Assembly (NCBI RefSeq): GCF_000485595.1
Contig: NW_014577967.1
Location: 36,963 to 59,279, forward strand
Direction of reading: 5' to 3'
DNA length: 22,317 nt
Source of the DNA: Priapulus caudatus
Taxonomy: Eukaryota; Priapulida; Priapulimorpha; Priapulimorphida; Priapulidae
A program made the position numbers and the translations under genes. A model generated the notes under the pieces. That model saw only the letters and a list, made by a program, of their open reading frames with translations, made no database searches and was not told where the DNA came from. Below are positions 1-10,460 of the stretch, one piece after another; position 1 is the stretch's first letter, and each line of letters begins with the position of its first letter.

Positions 1-181
1 AGATTGTAATATTAGTTTTGTCTTGAAAGATAAACAAATTACTATTATTAATTTGTTACTTGATAACAACAATGTTTTTGTCCACAGCCAACACAACCCG
101 CTCATCCCTCCACGTGTGGAAATACATGGTTCCCGCTGACTGGCTGGAGTAAGTTGGTCCCGAGCACTCGTAATGGCTGAT

Positions 182-594
182 GCTATAGCCCAGCGGCAAC
201 TGTACGCGGGCTATAGTACTAGAGCTAGTACTAGTAGTAGTAGTAGTAATAATACTACTAGTACTACTACTAGTACTGCTCATAGGGTCTATGTCCTCCA
301 GGTTACCGCCGGAACGTACCCTGGGTACCCTGGTCACTATTTGATATGGTTAGGGTTAGGGAGTAGGCGTAGGCGACTCCCCAGACTCGTTAGTGGAGTA
401 GGCGAGGTACGGTCCGGCATATTAGATAGTACTAGGGTACGTTCCGGTATACCGGACCGTACCTAGGGTACGTTCCGGCAGTACCCCGAGGGACATAGAC
501 CCTCTCAGCTCTAGTACTAGTTAGTAGTAGTAGTAACACTATAGCGTATAGTACTAGTAGGATTATTGCATAGGCCCTACGTATAGGCTATAGC
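182..594. mobile_element. Foldback/MITE-like element, copy 1
   Basis: This 413-bp segment is self-complementary about a centre near 388. It opens with GCTATAGCC and closes with GGCTATAGC. Both halves carry matching blocks in inverted order: TACTAG-rich stretches, AGGGTCTATGTCC, CCGGAACGTACCC, and GGTACGGTCC-type motifs that are themselves palindromic. There is no transposase, so it is a non-autonomous element or a long hairpin. A left flank of about 130 bp (from about 48) is shared with the element at 7278-8535, so the original element may have been longer. No clear target-site duplication is visible. It lies upstream of the exon at 912, presumably in an intron or the 5' flank. Confidence 0.65.
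348..363 (+). repeat. Short TTAGGG-like motif inside the foldback element
   Basis: GGTTAGGGTTAGGGAG holds two TTAGGG units near the hairpin centre. The mirror copy (about 6911-6927) reads CCCTAACCCTAACC, and a degenerate form sits at about 7812-7852. Two units are too few for a telomere tract. The motif travels with the element and is best seen as part of it. Confidence 0.45.
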
Positions 595-911
595 ATTCAC
601 CTGTCAATGGTATCGCTCTGCACTTGCAGTGTAAAATGGTGGAGCCTACATTTCCAGAGCTACCCTGAGGCTGTGTAATAATGTGTTGTATCTCTACACA
701 ATTTTAATTAATGTTCAGGGTGGCTGCGGGTCCAGATTATCTGTACATGTATATTACCATTTACACTGCAGTAGGTTCAGTGTTCAAGACCCAAAGATTC
801 AAAATACAATGTGTTTATCTTGTTTCCAAACATTGAATCTTCTAGACAGCATAATTAACTTATTGAATTAACTTGTTGTTTGAATACTATCTTTATATTT
901 GCAAATTGCAG
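595..911 (+). other. Non-coding stretch upstream of the first recognisable exon
   Basis: No convincing exon is visible. A 62-codon open frame at 683-871 lacks recognisable features. The segment is kept in the inverted copy (about 6352-6670) and in the noisy third copy (about 9430-9900), as duplication of the whole block would give. Its last bases form a T-rich tract ending in TTGCAG, which serves as the acceptor of the exon at 912. Confidence 0.5.
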
Positions 912-972
912 GAAGGCCCAGTAAAGAAAAATGTTATAGATGTCATTGACTTATGCGAAAGCGTGGACGAAG
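912..972 (+). CDS. Exon with SUMO-interaction-like motif
   Basis: The acceptor is TTTGCAAATTGCAG and the donor AAG/GTATGT. Only one frame is open, encoding EGPVKKNVIDVIDLCESVDE plus one base. VIDVIDL followed by E, D and E fits the usual SIM pattern of an aliphatic core flanked by acidic residues. The single leftover G joins GC of the next exon to make a Gly codon. The same exon in the inverted arm (6270-6329) is missing one C, which brings a stop after three codons. Confidence 0.6.
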
Positions 973-2448
973 GTATGTTTACCTGTGTAAGATTAGAATT
1001 GCCATTTAAGTTATGGTTAGATAGCTACTGGTGACGTTTTGTTAAATGCGAATTTAAAAAAATCATGCTGGTTGATTTGTAAACAAGCATAATTGTGTAC
1101 GGAATGCGTATATGTTACGTGCTGTTATACAAAACTAATTTTAATAAGTTCATATGTTCTAAGATAACAATATTGGTTGTGCCAGCGTCTAACGAAATGA
1201 TCAGCTAGTGAATTATATTTTTAACATTTTTGCATTTTTTAGTACTCGGGTACAGATCCATTGTCCATAATGCAAAGAGTTGTTGGGTATCATTTCACAA
1301 TCCATGACGTAGTGTATCTATCTCGTGTTTCTACAGGCAGTGGTGCGACTGACAGTGGGATCGGCATGGGTGTGTCCGGGAGCTCCATGGTGGACAGCGA
1401 TACTAGCATGTCAACACCGTCTGCTCGCGTCTCAGTGCTGCCCTCTACCCTGCCAACCCCTCACCCTCAGCTGTCAATGCCTGCCCCTTCACTCCCAACG
1501 CTACCAACGCTACCAACGCTACCAACGCTACCAACCAACCAATCAACACCGGCCACAGACTTTCATTCAATCGCTGCTAGAGGGCCGGTGTTGCGGAATC
1601 CATATGAATGCAGTTGGTTGCCACCTCCTCCTAGGTTTACCAGCAATGACTTCGGTACACATAAGTCCCAGCAGGATAGACAGTGAGTACAGGGATAAAT
1701 GCTATCCCATAATCACCTCTGTTATGTATTTACGGTATGAATGTTTGTCTGCGATTAAACAATTTATTTTGGTCTTCCATCATTATTATCCTATATGCTA
1801 ATTTTGCTCATATTTTTCCTAGCTTTATTTTCATAGTCCTATCTATGGAGTTGACAAGATTTCGCAAACTACAAACAAATGTATATGGAGAAAAATGCCA
1901 TTATTTAAAGATACTGTCGGATTGTGCGAAATTAAAAGCCGTATATAAATATATTACCAGGAAGAAAAAGCTGGTTAGTGCTTGATACCGTACTATATGC
2001 ACACTGTATACTAATAAATGCAAAACACGTTTGAATGACCATGCTTGCATTCTTCATCAACTGGTGATTTGGTTAAGTTACTCAGTGCATTGATCCTCAT
2101 TCGTAGTTATCTAATTATAATTATAATTCCTGAATGAGGATGTCAATATGATATATGATTTCTGATCTCTGCCTATTTTTCTACATTATAGCCAGCAAAT
2201 GTACAAAGGAGCATCAAGGATGTGTCTAAGGTATGAAACTCACTTTTGTACTTACTTTTAAAAGTCAACTTGTACAGCTTTGATGCACAGGTAAACATCT
2301 TTTTCACCCCAATATTCATGAAATACGGCAGGTAGGGGCGAGCAACAGGACACAATTTTGACAGATGTTGTTTGTTTATTTTAGGAGTGGCCAGCAGAAC
2401 TGGTCAAGCTATCGCGACACACTACCTCAAGACCTGCTTGGAAAAAAG
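912..2448 (+). CDS. Partial gene, four exons, unknown protein with SIM-like motif (possible N-ward part of a ZNF451-like gene)
   Basis: Exons 912-972, 1337-1682, 2192-2230 and 2385-2448 all have AG acceptors and GT donors. Their lengths (61, 346, 39, 64) sum to 510 nt, and the reading frame stays open through three phase-matched introns (phases 1, 2, 2), giving 170 codons. The product starts with EGPVKKNVIDVIDLCESVDE, where a hydrophobic core followed by acidic residues resembles a SUMO-interaction motif. A Ser/Pro/Thr-rich linker with PTL repeats follows, then a short basic-polar end (SSYRDTLPQDLLGKK). I do not recognise the family from this segment alone. The 5' end is not identified, and the 3' end runs into an intron holding the satellite. 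The last exon ends in phase 0, compatible with the phase-0 exon at 16449, so both parts may belong to one gene. Gene prediction here is by eye. Confidence 0.55.
973..1336 (+). other. Intron
   Basis: AT-rich intron (phase 1) between the SIM-like exon and the large exon. It ends in a pyrimidine-rich acceptor (TATCTATCTCGTGTTTCTACAG). I see no element or secondary gene in it. Its mirror image is in the inverted arm at about 5895-6269. Confidence 0.5.
1337..1682 (+). CDS. Large exon, Ser/Pro/Thr-rich linker with PTL repeats
   Basis: The acceptor is TTCTACAG/GC and the donor ACA/GTGAGT, a perfect match to the donor consensus. In the phase set by the previous exon it encodes GSGATDSGIGMGVSGSSM, then a Ser/Thr/Pro-rich stretch with four PTL units encoded by a 9-bp repeat near 1500-1535, and ends with SNDFGTHKSQQDR. 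The composition suggests a disordered linker. A second frame is also open over most of the exon, so the choice rests on phase continuity. The inverted copy (5542-5894) is 353 nt and out of frame. Confidence 0.6.
1683..2191 (+). other. Intron
   Basis: AT-rich intron (phase 2) between the large exon and the 39-nt exon. Small open frames here (for example 1737-1985) have no recognisable features. No transposon or RNA gene is apparent. It is mirrored in the inverted arm at about 5032-5541. Confidence 0.45.
2192..2230 (+). CDS. 39-nt micro-exon
   Basis: The acceptor is TTTTTCTACATTATAG and the donor AAG/GTATGA. The first base completes a His codon begun in the previous exon. The rest encodes QQMYKGASRMCL, with two bases carried to the next exon. 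One alternative frame is also open (PANVQRSIKDVSK) but it does not fit the upstream phase. The mirror copy (4993-5031) keeps its length, while its donor changes to GTTATG. Confidence 0.5.
2385..2448 (+). CDS. Exon before the satellite intron
   Basis: The acceptor is TTTGTTTATTTTAG and the donor AAAAAAG/GTAACA. In phase it encodes SGQQNWSSYRDTLPQDLLGKK and ends at a codon boundary. All three frames are open in this 64-nt exon, so frame support comes only from neighbouring exons. The inverted copy (4768-4834) is 67 nt and acquires a stop right after QQNW. Confidence 0.5.
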
Positions 2449-2710
2449 GTAACAACAAGTCCCACCTGCGTCCATCCAGTTACAATTAGCTCATCTAAAG
2501 CTGGGTCCGTGAATCGTTTCAAATCTACATCATGCATCATTTCTAATTGCTTGCGAAAAGACAAAAACTAATTTCGTGCGGATGTTTTGAAGGCAAGGAT
2601 CTGTCATCATGATCGATCATTTTGCGCAAAATGATGATCGAGCGTGAAACTTTGACCGATTCCCAACACTAGTTGATGACGTCTGACATGCCTCTCCCTG
2701 TTTCTCCTGC
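2449..2710 (+). other. Intron start leading into the satellite
   Basis: No gene is visible. The stretch at about 2600-2645 contains an inverted motif (ATGATCGATCATTTTGCGCA next to AAATGATGATCGAGCG) that can pair with itself. The same is seen in the mirror copy at about 4570-4610. The satellite starts abruptly after GTTTCTCCTGCTG. Confidence 0.45.
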
Positions 2711-3030
2711 TGTTACAAGCGTGGGAGATAACTTGTATCTCAGTCGCGTGAGATATAACTTGTATCTCCATTATTACCAGCGTGAGATATAACTTGTATC
2801 TCAGTTGTTACAAGCGTGGAATATAACTTGTATCTCAGTCATTACAAGCGTGGAATATAACTTGTATCTCAGTCGTTACAAGCGTGGGATATAACTTGTA
2901 TCTCAGTCGCTACAAGCGTGGGAGATAACTTGGATCTCAGTCGTTACAAGCGTGGGATATAACTTGTATCTCAGTCGTTACAAGCGTGGGAGATAACTTG
3001 GATCTCAGTCGTTACAAGCGTGGATTGACA
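2711..3030 (+). repeat. 34-bp satellite, forward block (about 9 units)
   Basis: Tandem 34-bp monomers, read here as GTTACAAGCGTGGGATATAA followed by CTTGTATCTCAGTC. Each monomer holds TACAAG and CTTGTA 12 nt apart, a 6-bp dyad able to form a small hairpin. Variant positions (CACGC/CATGC, TATATCC/TATCTCC/TATATTC) recur among units, as expected of a homogenised satellite. There are no unique spacers. Confidence 0.9.
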
Positions 3031-4498
3031 GTTTATATCCCGCTGTAATGACTGAGATACAAGTTATATCCCACGCTTGTAATGACTGAGATACAAGTTA
3101 TATCCGCACAGCTTGTAATCGAATGCGAGATACAAGTTATATCCCACGCTTGTAACGACTGAGATACAAGTTATCTCCCACGCTTGTAACGACTGAGATA
3201 CAAGTTATATCCCACGCTTGTAATGACTGAGATACAAGTTATATCCCACGCTTGTAATGACTTGAGATACAAGTTATATCCCACGCTTGTAACGACTGAG
3301 TATACAAGTTATATCCCACGCTTGTAACGACTGAGATACAAGTTATATTCCACGCTTGAAACGACTAACATACAAGTTTTATCTCCACGCTTGTAACGAC
3401 TGAGATACAAGTTATATTCCACGCTTGAAACGACTAACATACAAGTTATATTCCACGCTTGTAATGACTGAGATCCAGAGTTATATTACCACGCTTGTAA
3501 CGACTGAGATACAAGTTATCTTCCCACGCTTGTAACGACTGAGATACAAGTTATATCCCATGCTTGTAACGACTTGAGATACAAGTTATATCCCACGCTT
3601 GTAATGACTGAGATACAAGTTATATTCCACGCTTGAAACGACTAACATACAAGTTATATCCCACGCTGTGTAACCGACTGAGATACAAGTTATATTCCAC
3701 GCTTGAAACGACTAACATACATAAGTTAGTAGGTTCCACGCTTGTAATGACTGAGATACAAGTTATATTCCCACGCTTGTAACGACTTGAGATACATTAT
3801 CGTCCACGCTTGTAACGACTGAGATACAAGTTATATCCCATGCTTGTACGACTGAGATACAAGTTATATCCCACGCTTGTAATGACTGAGATACAAGTTA
3901 TATCCCACGCTTGTAACGACTGAGATCCAAGTTATCTCGCATGCTTGTTAACGACTAACATAACAGTTATATTCCACGCTTGTAACGACTGAGATACAAG
4001 TTATATTCCACGCTTGTAACAACTGAGATACAAGTTATATCTCATGCTTGTAATGACTGAGATCCAAGTTATCTCCCATGCTTGTAATGACTGAGATACA
4101 GGTTATATTCCACGCTTGTAGCGACTGAGATACAAGTTATCTCCCACGCTTCGTAATGACTGAGATCCAAGTTATATTCCACGCTTGAAACGACTGAGAT
4201 ACACGTTATATTCCACGCTTGAAACGACTGAGATACAAGTTTATATCCCACGCTTGTGAAATGACTGAGATTCAAGTTATCTCCCATGCTTGTAATGACT
4301 GAGATACAAGTTTATCTCCCATGCTTGTAATGACTGAGATCCACGTTATATTCCACGCTTGTAATGACTGAGATACAAGTTATATCTCATGCTTGTTAAT
4401 CACTGAGTTAACAAGTTATATCTCACGCTGGTAATAATGGAGATACAAGTTATATCTCACGCGGACTGAGATACAAGTTATCTCCCAGCGCTTGTAAC
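3031..4498 (-). repeat. 34-bp satellite, inverted block (about 43 units)
   Basis: The same monomer as at 2711-3030 but on the opposite strand, from an abrupt turn near 3025-3045. The units read ACTGAGATACAAGTTATATC followed by CCACGCTTGTAACG. Some units lose or gain a base (for example near 3780-3850 and 4385-4400). A sub-type with ACTAACATACAAG recurs every few units, suggesting blocks of several monomers were copied together. Confidence 0.9.
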
Positions 4499-4767
4499 AG
4501 CAGGAGAAACAGGGAGAGGCATGTCAGGACGTCATCAACTAGTGTGGGAATCGTCAAAGTTTTCAGCGCTCGATCATCATTTGCGCAAAATGATCGATCA
4601 TGATGACAGATCCTTGCCTCAAAACATCCGCACGAAATTAGTTTTTGTCTTTTCGCGAGCAATTAGAAATGTATGCCATGATGTAGATTTGAAACGATTC
4701 ACGGACCCAGCTTTAGATGAGCTAATTGTAACTGGAGCGTGGACGCAGGTGGTGACTTGGTTGTTAC

Positions 4768-6329
4768 CTTTTTTTCCAAGCAGAGTCTTTGAGGTAGTGT
4801 GTCGCCGATAGGTTACCAGTTCTGCTGGCCACTCCTAAAATAAACAAAACAACATCTTGTCAAAATTTGTGTCCTGTTGCACGCCCCTACCTGCCGTATT
4901 TCATGAATATTCGGGGTGAAAAAGATGTTTACCTGTGCATCAAAGCTGTACAAGTTGACTTCTAAAAGTAAGTACAAATTGAGTTTCATAACCTTAGACA
5001 CATCCTTGATGCTCCTTTGTACATTTGCTGGCTATAATGTAAGAAAAATAGCGCAGAGGTCAGAAATCATATTATATATTGACATCCTCATTCAGGAATT
5101 ATAATTATATTAGATAACTACGAATGAGGATCAATGCACTGAGTAACTAACCAAATCACCGTTATGAAGAATGCAATCATGGTCATTCAAACGTGTTTTG
5201 CATTTATTAGTATACAGTGTGCATATAGTACGGTATCAAGCACTAACCAGCTTTTTCTTCTGGTAATATATTTATATACGGCTTTTAATTTCGCACAATC
5301 GCGACAGTATCTTTTAAATAATGGCATTTTTTCTCCATATACATTTGTTTGTAGTTGCTGAAATCTTGTCAACTCTCATAGATAGGACTTATGAAAATAA
5401 AGCCTAGGAAAAATATGAGCAAAATTAGCATATAGGATAATAATGATGGAAGACCAAAATAAATTGTTTAATTGCAGACAAACATTCATACCGTAAATAC
5501 ATAACAGAGGTGATTATGGGATAGCATTTATCCGTACTCACTGTCTATCCTGCTGGGACTTATGTGTACCGAAGTCATTGCTGGTAACCTAGGAGGAGGT
5601 GGCAACCAACTGCATTCATATGGATTCCGCACAACCGCGGCCCTCTAGCAGCGATTGAATGAAAGTCTGTGGCCGGTGTTGATTGGTTGGTTGGCTAGCG
5701 TTGGTAGCGTTGGTAGCGTTGGTAAGCGTTGGGAGTGAAGGGGCAGGCATTGACAGCTGAGGGTGAGGGGTTGGCAGGGTAGAGGGCAGCACTGAGACGC
5801 GAGCAGACGGTGTTGACATGCTAGTATCGCTGTCCCCACCATGGAGCTCGCCCGGACACACCATGCCGATCCCACTGTCAGTCGCCACCACTGCCTTGTA
5901 GAAACACGAGGATAGATACACTACGTCATGGAGTTGTGAAATGATACCCAACAACTCTTTGCATTATGGACAATGGATCTGTACCTGGTACTAAAAAAAT
6001 GCAAAAATGTTAAAAATATAATTCACTAGCTGATCATTCTTCGTTAGACGCGTGGCACAACCAATATTGTTATCTTAGAACATATGAACTTAATTAAAAT
6101 TTAGTTTTGTATAACAGCACGTAACATATACGCATTCCGTACACAATTATGCTTGTTTACAAATCAACCAGCATGATTTTTTAAAATTCACATTTAACAA
6201 AACGTCACCAGTAGCTATCTACCACCATAACTTAATGGCAATTTCTAATCTTACACAGGTAAACATTCCTGTCGTCACGCTTTCGCATAACGTCAATGAC
6301 ATCTATAACATTTTTCTTTACTGGCCTTC
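4768..6329 (-). pseudogene. Broken inverted copy of the four-exon gene segment
   Basis: Copies of the exons lie at 6270-6329, 5542-5894, 4993-5031 and 4768-4834. The first lost one C and reads into TAA after three codons, and its donor has changed. The second is 7 nt longer and shifts frame inside the PTL repeat region. The fourth gains 3 nt and a TAA. If the sequence is correct, this copy cannot make the protein. If the arm is a raw-read artefact, the breaks are sequencing errors. The all-indel pattern favours the second view. Confidence 0.6.
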
Positions 6330-6671
6330 CTGCCAATTTGCAAATATACAAGATAGTATTCAAACAACAAGTTAATTCAATAAGTTAATTATGCTGTCTA
6401 GAAGATTCAATGTTTGGAAACAAGATAAACACATTCGTATTTTGAATTCTTTGGGTCTTGAACACTGAACCTTTCTGCAGTGTAAATGGTAATTATATGC
6501 ATGTACAGATAATCTGGACCCAGCAGGCCACACCTGAACATTAATTAAAATTTCAAAATTGTGTAGAGATACAAACACATTATTACACAGCCTCAGGGTA
6601 GCTCTGGAAATGTAGGCCTCCACCATTTTGCACTGCAAGTGCAGCGAGCGATTACCATTGACCAGGTGAAT

Positions 6672-7092
6672 CGGCTTACGCCTATACGTAGGGCCTATGC
6701 AATAATCCTACTAGTAACTATACGCTATAGTGTTACTACTACTACTAACTAGTACTAGAGCTGCGAGGGTCTATGTCCGGCTCGGGTACTGCCGGAACGT
6801 ACCCTACGGTACGGTCCGGTATACCGGAACGTACCCTAGTACTATCTAATATGCCGGACCGTACCTCGCCTACTCCACTAACGCGAGTCTGGGGAGTCGC
6901 CTACGCCTACTCCCTAACCCTAACCATATCAAATAGTGACCAGGGTACCAGGGTACGTTCGCGGCGGTAACCTGGAGGACATAGACCCTATGAGCAGTAC
7001 ATGTAGTGAGTACTAGTAGTATTATTACTACTACTACTACTAGTCTAGCTTCTACGTACTTAGCTCGCGTACAGTTGCCGCTGGGCATAGCA
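6672..7092. mobile_element. Foldback/MITE-like element, copy 2 (mirror of copy 1)
   Basis: Reverse complement of 182-594 with small changes. It keeps the GGTACGGTCC and GTATACCGGAACGTACCC palindromic blocks, AGGGTCTATGTCC near one side, and CCCTAACCCTAACC near the centre. Being itself palindromic, it looks alike in both orientations. Its place relative to flanking sequence shows that it is the mirror of copy 1, not an independent insertion. Confidence 0.6.
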
Positions 7093-7277
7093 TCAGCCAT
7101 TACGAGTGCTCGGGACTCAACTTACTCCAGCCAGTCAGCGGGGAACCATGTATTTCCACACGTGGAGGGATGAGCGGGTTGTGTTGGCTGTGACAAAAAC
7201 ATTGTTGTTATCAAGTAAACAAAATTATAATAGTAATTTGTTTATCTTTCAAGACAAAACTAATATTAACAATCTTT

Positions 7278-8535
7278 TTTGATCGCTTAATTTGTTACTT
7301 GACAACAACGTTTTCTGTCCACAAACAACCCAACCGCCCACCCCTCCACGTTCAGAAATACATAGTTCCCGCTGACTGGCGCTGCCTGCAGCGCAGCCAG
7401 AAATGGCCGTTTGAAGTTCGCAAATCGAATGTTCGTTTACACAGAAATACCGCAAGTAGGCCATTTCAACGATAGTTTAGCAGTTAAATTTTAGTAGCTG
7501 ATATAACTTAAGGCATATTCACTTCGGATAAAAGGCATTTATTGCCGTACCACAGACATTTTATAGTCGGGTATAAGGCGGGTCTAAGTTGGTCCCGCCG
7601 CATCCTAATGGTTTGTTCTATAGCCAGTGGCAACTGCTACGCGGGCTATAGTACTAGAGCTATACTACTGCTGAGAGGGTCTATGTCCCCAGGGTACTGC
7701 CGGAACATATCCTGGGTACGGTCCGGTATACCGAAAGTATCCTGGTACTATCTAATATGCGGACCGTACCTCGCCTACTCCACTAACGAGTCTAGGAAGT
7801 CACCTACGCCTACTGCCCTAGCCCTAATCTAACTTAAACCGTAACCCTAACCATATCAAATAGTTACCAGGGTTACGCTCGGTATACCGGACCGTACCGC
7901 AGGTAGCGTTCGCGGCATATAGATAGTAGCGGCAGGATACTTTCGCGGTAATACGACGGGCGTACCGGCAGGATATGTTCCGGCAGTACCCTGGGGGACC
8001 ATAGACCTGCTCGACAGTAGTATAGCTCTAGTAGCGTATAGCCGCGTCGCAGTTGCCACTGTCTATAGAAAAACTCCATGTAGGATGCGGGGACCACTTA
8101 GACGCCGCTATACCGCGACTGATAAATGTTGTGGTAGGCAATAAATGGCCTTTTTATCGCGAAGTGAATATGCCTAAGTTTATATCAGCTACTAAAATTT
8201 AACCTTAACTATCGTTGAATGGTGCTACTTGCGTTATTCTGAGTAAACGAAACATCTCGAATTTGCGGAAAATTCTTATCCAAACGGCCATTTCTTTGGC
8301 GTAGACGGTGCTAGGACATAGCCTAAAGCTTGCCTCTAAGATTTTCTTAAGTGAGGGAATAAATTATTCGTTTGGAATATTCCTTTACCATATAGCCTAT
8401 TAATTTCGTGGGAAAATAAAATTGTGTGCTGCAAAGATAGAGTAGGGGTGGCGGTTTGGGCGGTATGTGCTTGTTAGAGGAAAAGGACGGGAGGCGATAT
8501 TTGTTGTGCCAAGTAAAACAATTTAACGAGACAGT
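7278..8535. mobile_element. Longer foldback element, centre near 7850
   Basis: The outer ends match in inverted orientation (GATCGCTTAATTTGTTACTTG at the left, CAAGTAAAACAATTTAACGA at the right). Inner blocks pair across the centre: AAATGGCCGTTTG near 7401 and CCAAACGGCCATTT near 8279, AAATTTTAGTAGCTGATATAA near 7488 and its complement near 8180, and GTACGGTCCGGTATACC at the core. The left 120 bp resemble 48-147, so this is a longer relative of the 182-594 element with about 190 bp extra per arm. Bases 8320-8445 have no partner. No coding capacity is seen. It may be a true foldback transposon or a turn-back point of an artefactual read. Confidence 0.6.
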
Positions 8536-8552
8536 CAGGGACTACCACCAAA

Positions 8553-10460
8553 AGATTGTAATATTACGATAATTTGTCTTGAACTAGATAAACAAATACT
8601 ATTATTAATTTGTTAGCGTTGATAACAAGAATTGTTTTTTGTCCGGACAGCCGAGAACAAAGCCCGCTCATGCCCTCCAAGCGTGTGGAAATACTGGTTC
8701 CCGCTTACTGAGATCTCTGCCATGATGAGTTTTATCAAGCTTGGCTCGCCACAGCTCGTAAATGCTGCATCTATACGCCCGAGGCGGACTCAACTGTACC
8801 GAGGCGTATTAGTACAGTACCTTAGAGCTTAGTACTGAGGTATGAGTAGTTAGTAATTAATATATGTCTTTAATGACTACTGAACTACTCGCAGTAATCT
8901 AATTATGCTCATAGGGAATTCGTGATGTCCTCCCAGCAGGTTAGCCGGCCGAGCGTACGCCTGGGTACCCTGTCACTATTTGATCTGGGTTGAGTAGGTA
9001 GGGAGTAGGGCGTAGGCGAGCTCCCCAGCTCGTTAGTGTGAGTAGGCGAGGTACGGTCCGGCATATTTTAGATAGTACTAGGGTACGTTCGCGGTATACC
9101 GGACGCGTACCTAGGGTACGTTCCGGCAGGTACCGCCCGCAGTTAGGAGATTATCGGTTATTGAGTTGCGTATGACTCTTAGTCTCTAGAGATTTACTCG
9201 TGTGCCGAGAGGTTGTGTGGAAGTGAGTTATAAACACTCATTAGCTTTTTCAATAGTATTTTTTAAGATCTTGATTGTAATTATTTTCTTTTTCTGGTTT
9301 TGTCATTTTTCTTTTTTTTTTGGTTAAATATTTAGACAAGGGGTTGTCTAGCAGGAGGTCCTTACTCGGCGATTCGTTTTTTTTTTTTTTTCTTTTGCAT
9401 AGGCCCCTACCGTGGTCGCATATTGGGCTAATGCATGTCGAGGGCAACTGTCTAACGTGCGTATTTTAGCGGCTTGTGGGTGGCAACACGTCTGCAGCTC
9501 CGAAAAAATGGTGGAACGGGGGCCTTAATTTCCAGGTCCGCTGAGGGCTGTGTAATAATTGTTGTATGGGGGTTCTCATAGCTCAAATTATTGAAATTAT
9601 TAATGTGAAGTGTTGGCAGGGTGGCTGCGGGTCCGATTATCTCGTGACATAGTAATCAGGATTTGTTAGCGCATATATAGCACACTGAAGCACGGATTCA
9701 GTGTTCGCAGAGCGCGCCACATATAGACTTCCAAAATACAATGATGTTTTATCTTGCTTTCCCCAACATGTGAATCTTCGGGTAGACCAGGGCATAGAGT
9801 TAAGGCCCGGTTATTTGTTCGGCTATAGGGGCTTTTGGTGTGATAGCTTGACCCTTCTATATCTGAGCTATAACGTTTTGTTAATTGTGCCGACTTGAAA
9901 TTAGCCCGGAAGGCCGCACCGGTAGGAGAGAAATTTGGGTTATAGGTGGGTCATTGACTTTGTGGATAGTTTCAGAATAAGAGCGTAAGGACTTTGTAGC
10001 GTGTAGTGACTGTTTTATGTCGTTTTTTTCATCTTCTGCTCAGTTCACGATTAGGAACCTTGCGCGTTATCTTTAATTAGTTATGTGGTAGGATAGGCTA
10101 TGGACACTGGGTGATTTAGAGGTTTTTTAGGGTGGGCTTACCACTGTTTTGGAATATGAGTTTTAACGGCGCAACAACGATTTTCGTGACGCTCTTCACT
10201 GCGTTTTTGTGTTTATTGCTCAAACATCAAGTTGAAATCTTTGTGTACGGGAAGTAGCGATCTCGTCTGAGGGTTACTGTAGAATAGTTATGTGCCGTGA
10301 ATATTTAGGAAGATCTTTGGGCATACGTTGCATTATTATAGTTGTTCCAAATTGAAATTTATACTAATTGACTTAAAGGTTTGTGTGCAGCGTCTAACGA
10401 AATGAGTACGAGGGGCCTAGGGAATTATATTTTTATAAACGTTTTTATTTTGGCATTTTT
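8553..10460 (+). repeat. Third, very noisy copy of 1-1245
   Basis: The order follows bases 1-1245: AGATTGTAATATTA at 8553, the foldback element (about 8760-9150), AAATGGTGGA near 9507, GGCTGTGTAATAAT near 9546, GGGTGGCTGCGGGTCC near 9618, CAAAATACAATG near 9733, GTCATTGACTT near 9951, and CAGCGTCTAACGAAATGA near 10388. It is about 1.5 times the length of its source owing to scattered insertions, and similarity falls off after about 9650. The SIM-like exon is unreadable here. This pattern resembles an unpolished single long read more than evolutionary decay. Confidence 0.75.

Larger units (their letters stand above)
1..7275. repeat. Giant imperfect palindrome with satellite at its centre
   Basis: Bases 1-2710 recur as reverse complement in 4499-7275, in the same order and with small indels and substitutions. 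I compared the ends, the foldback element, all four exons and the bases beside the satellite, and each has its mirror copy. The centre is a 34-bp satellite that runs in one orientation at about 2711-3030 and in the other at about 3031-4498, so the two halves differ in array length (about 320 against 1465 bp). Either this is a true inverted duplication or a read that turned back on itself was built into the assembly. The right arm carries more frame-breaking indels than the left. Confidence 0.9.
4499..7275 (-). repeat. Inverted copy of 1-2710
   Basis: Right arm of the giant palindrome. It holds, in reverse order and on the minus strand, the four exons, their introns and the foldback element (about 6672-7092). 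Small indels relative to the left arm are common, for instance GTCAAGC becoming GTAACC in the exon at 4768-4834. The arm ends at about 7275, where a new foldback element begins. Confidence 0.88.

Noticed and set aside
348-363. Telomere or interstitial telomeric tract
   Set aside because: Only two TTAGGG units, embedded in a foldback element and copied with it.
1325-1801. Alternative long frame over the linker exon
   Set aside because: It does not continue the phase of the exon at 912-972, whose only open frame leads into the Ser/Pro-rich frame.
2711-4498. CRISPR-like array of regular short repeats
   Set aside because: The 34-bp monomers are contiguous with no unique spacers, and the setting is a eukaryotic intron. 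It is a satellite.
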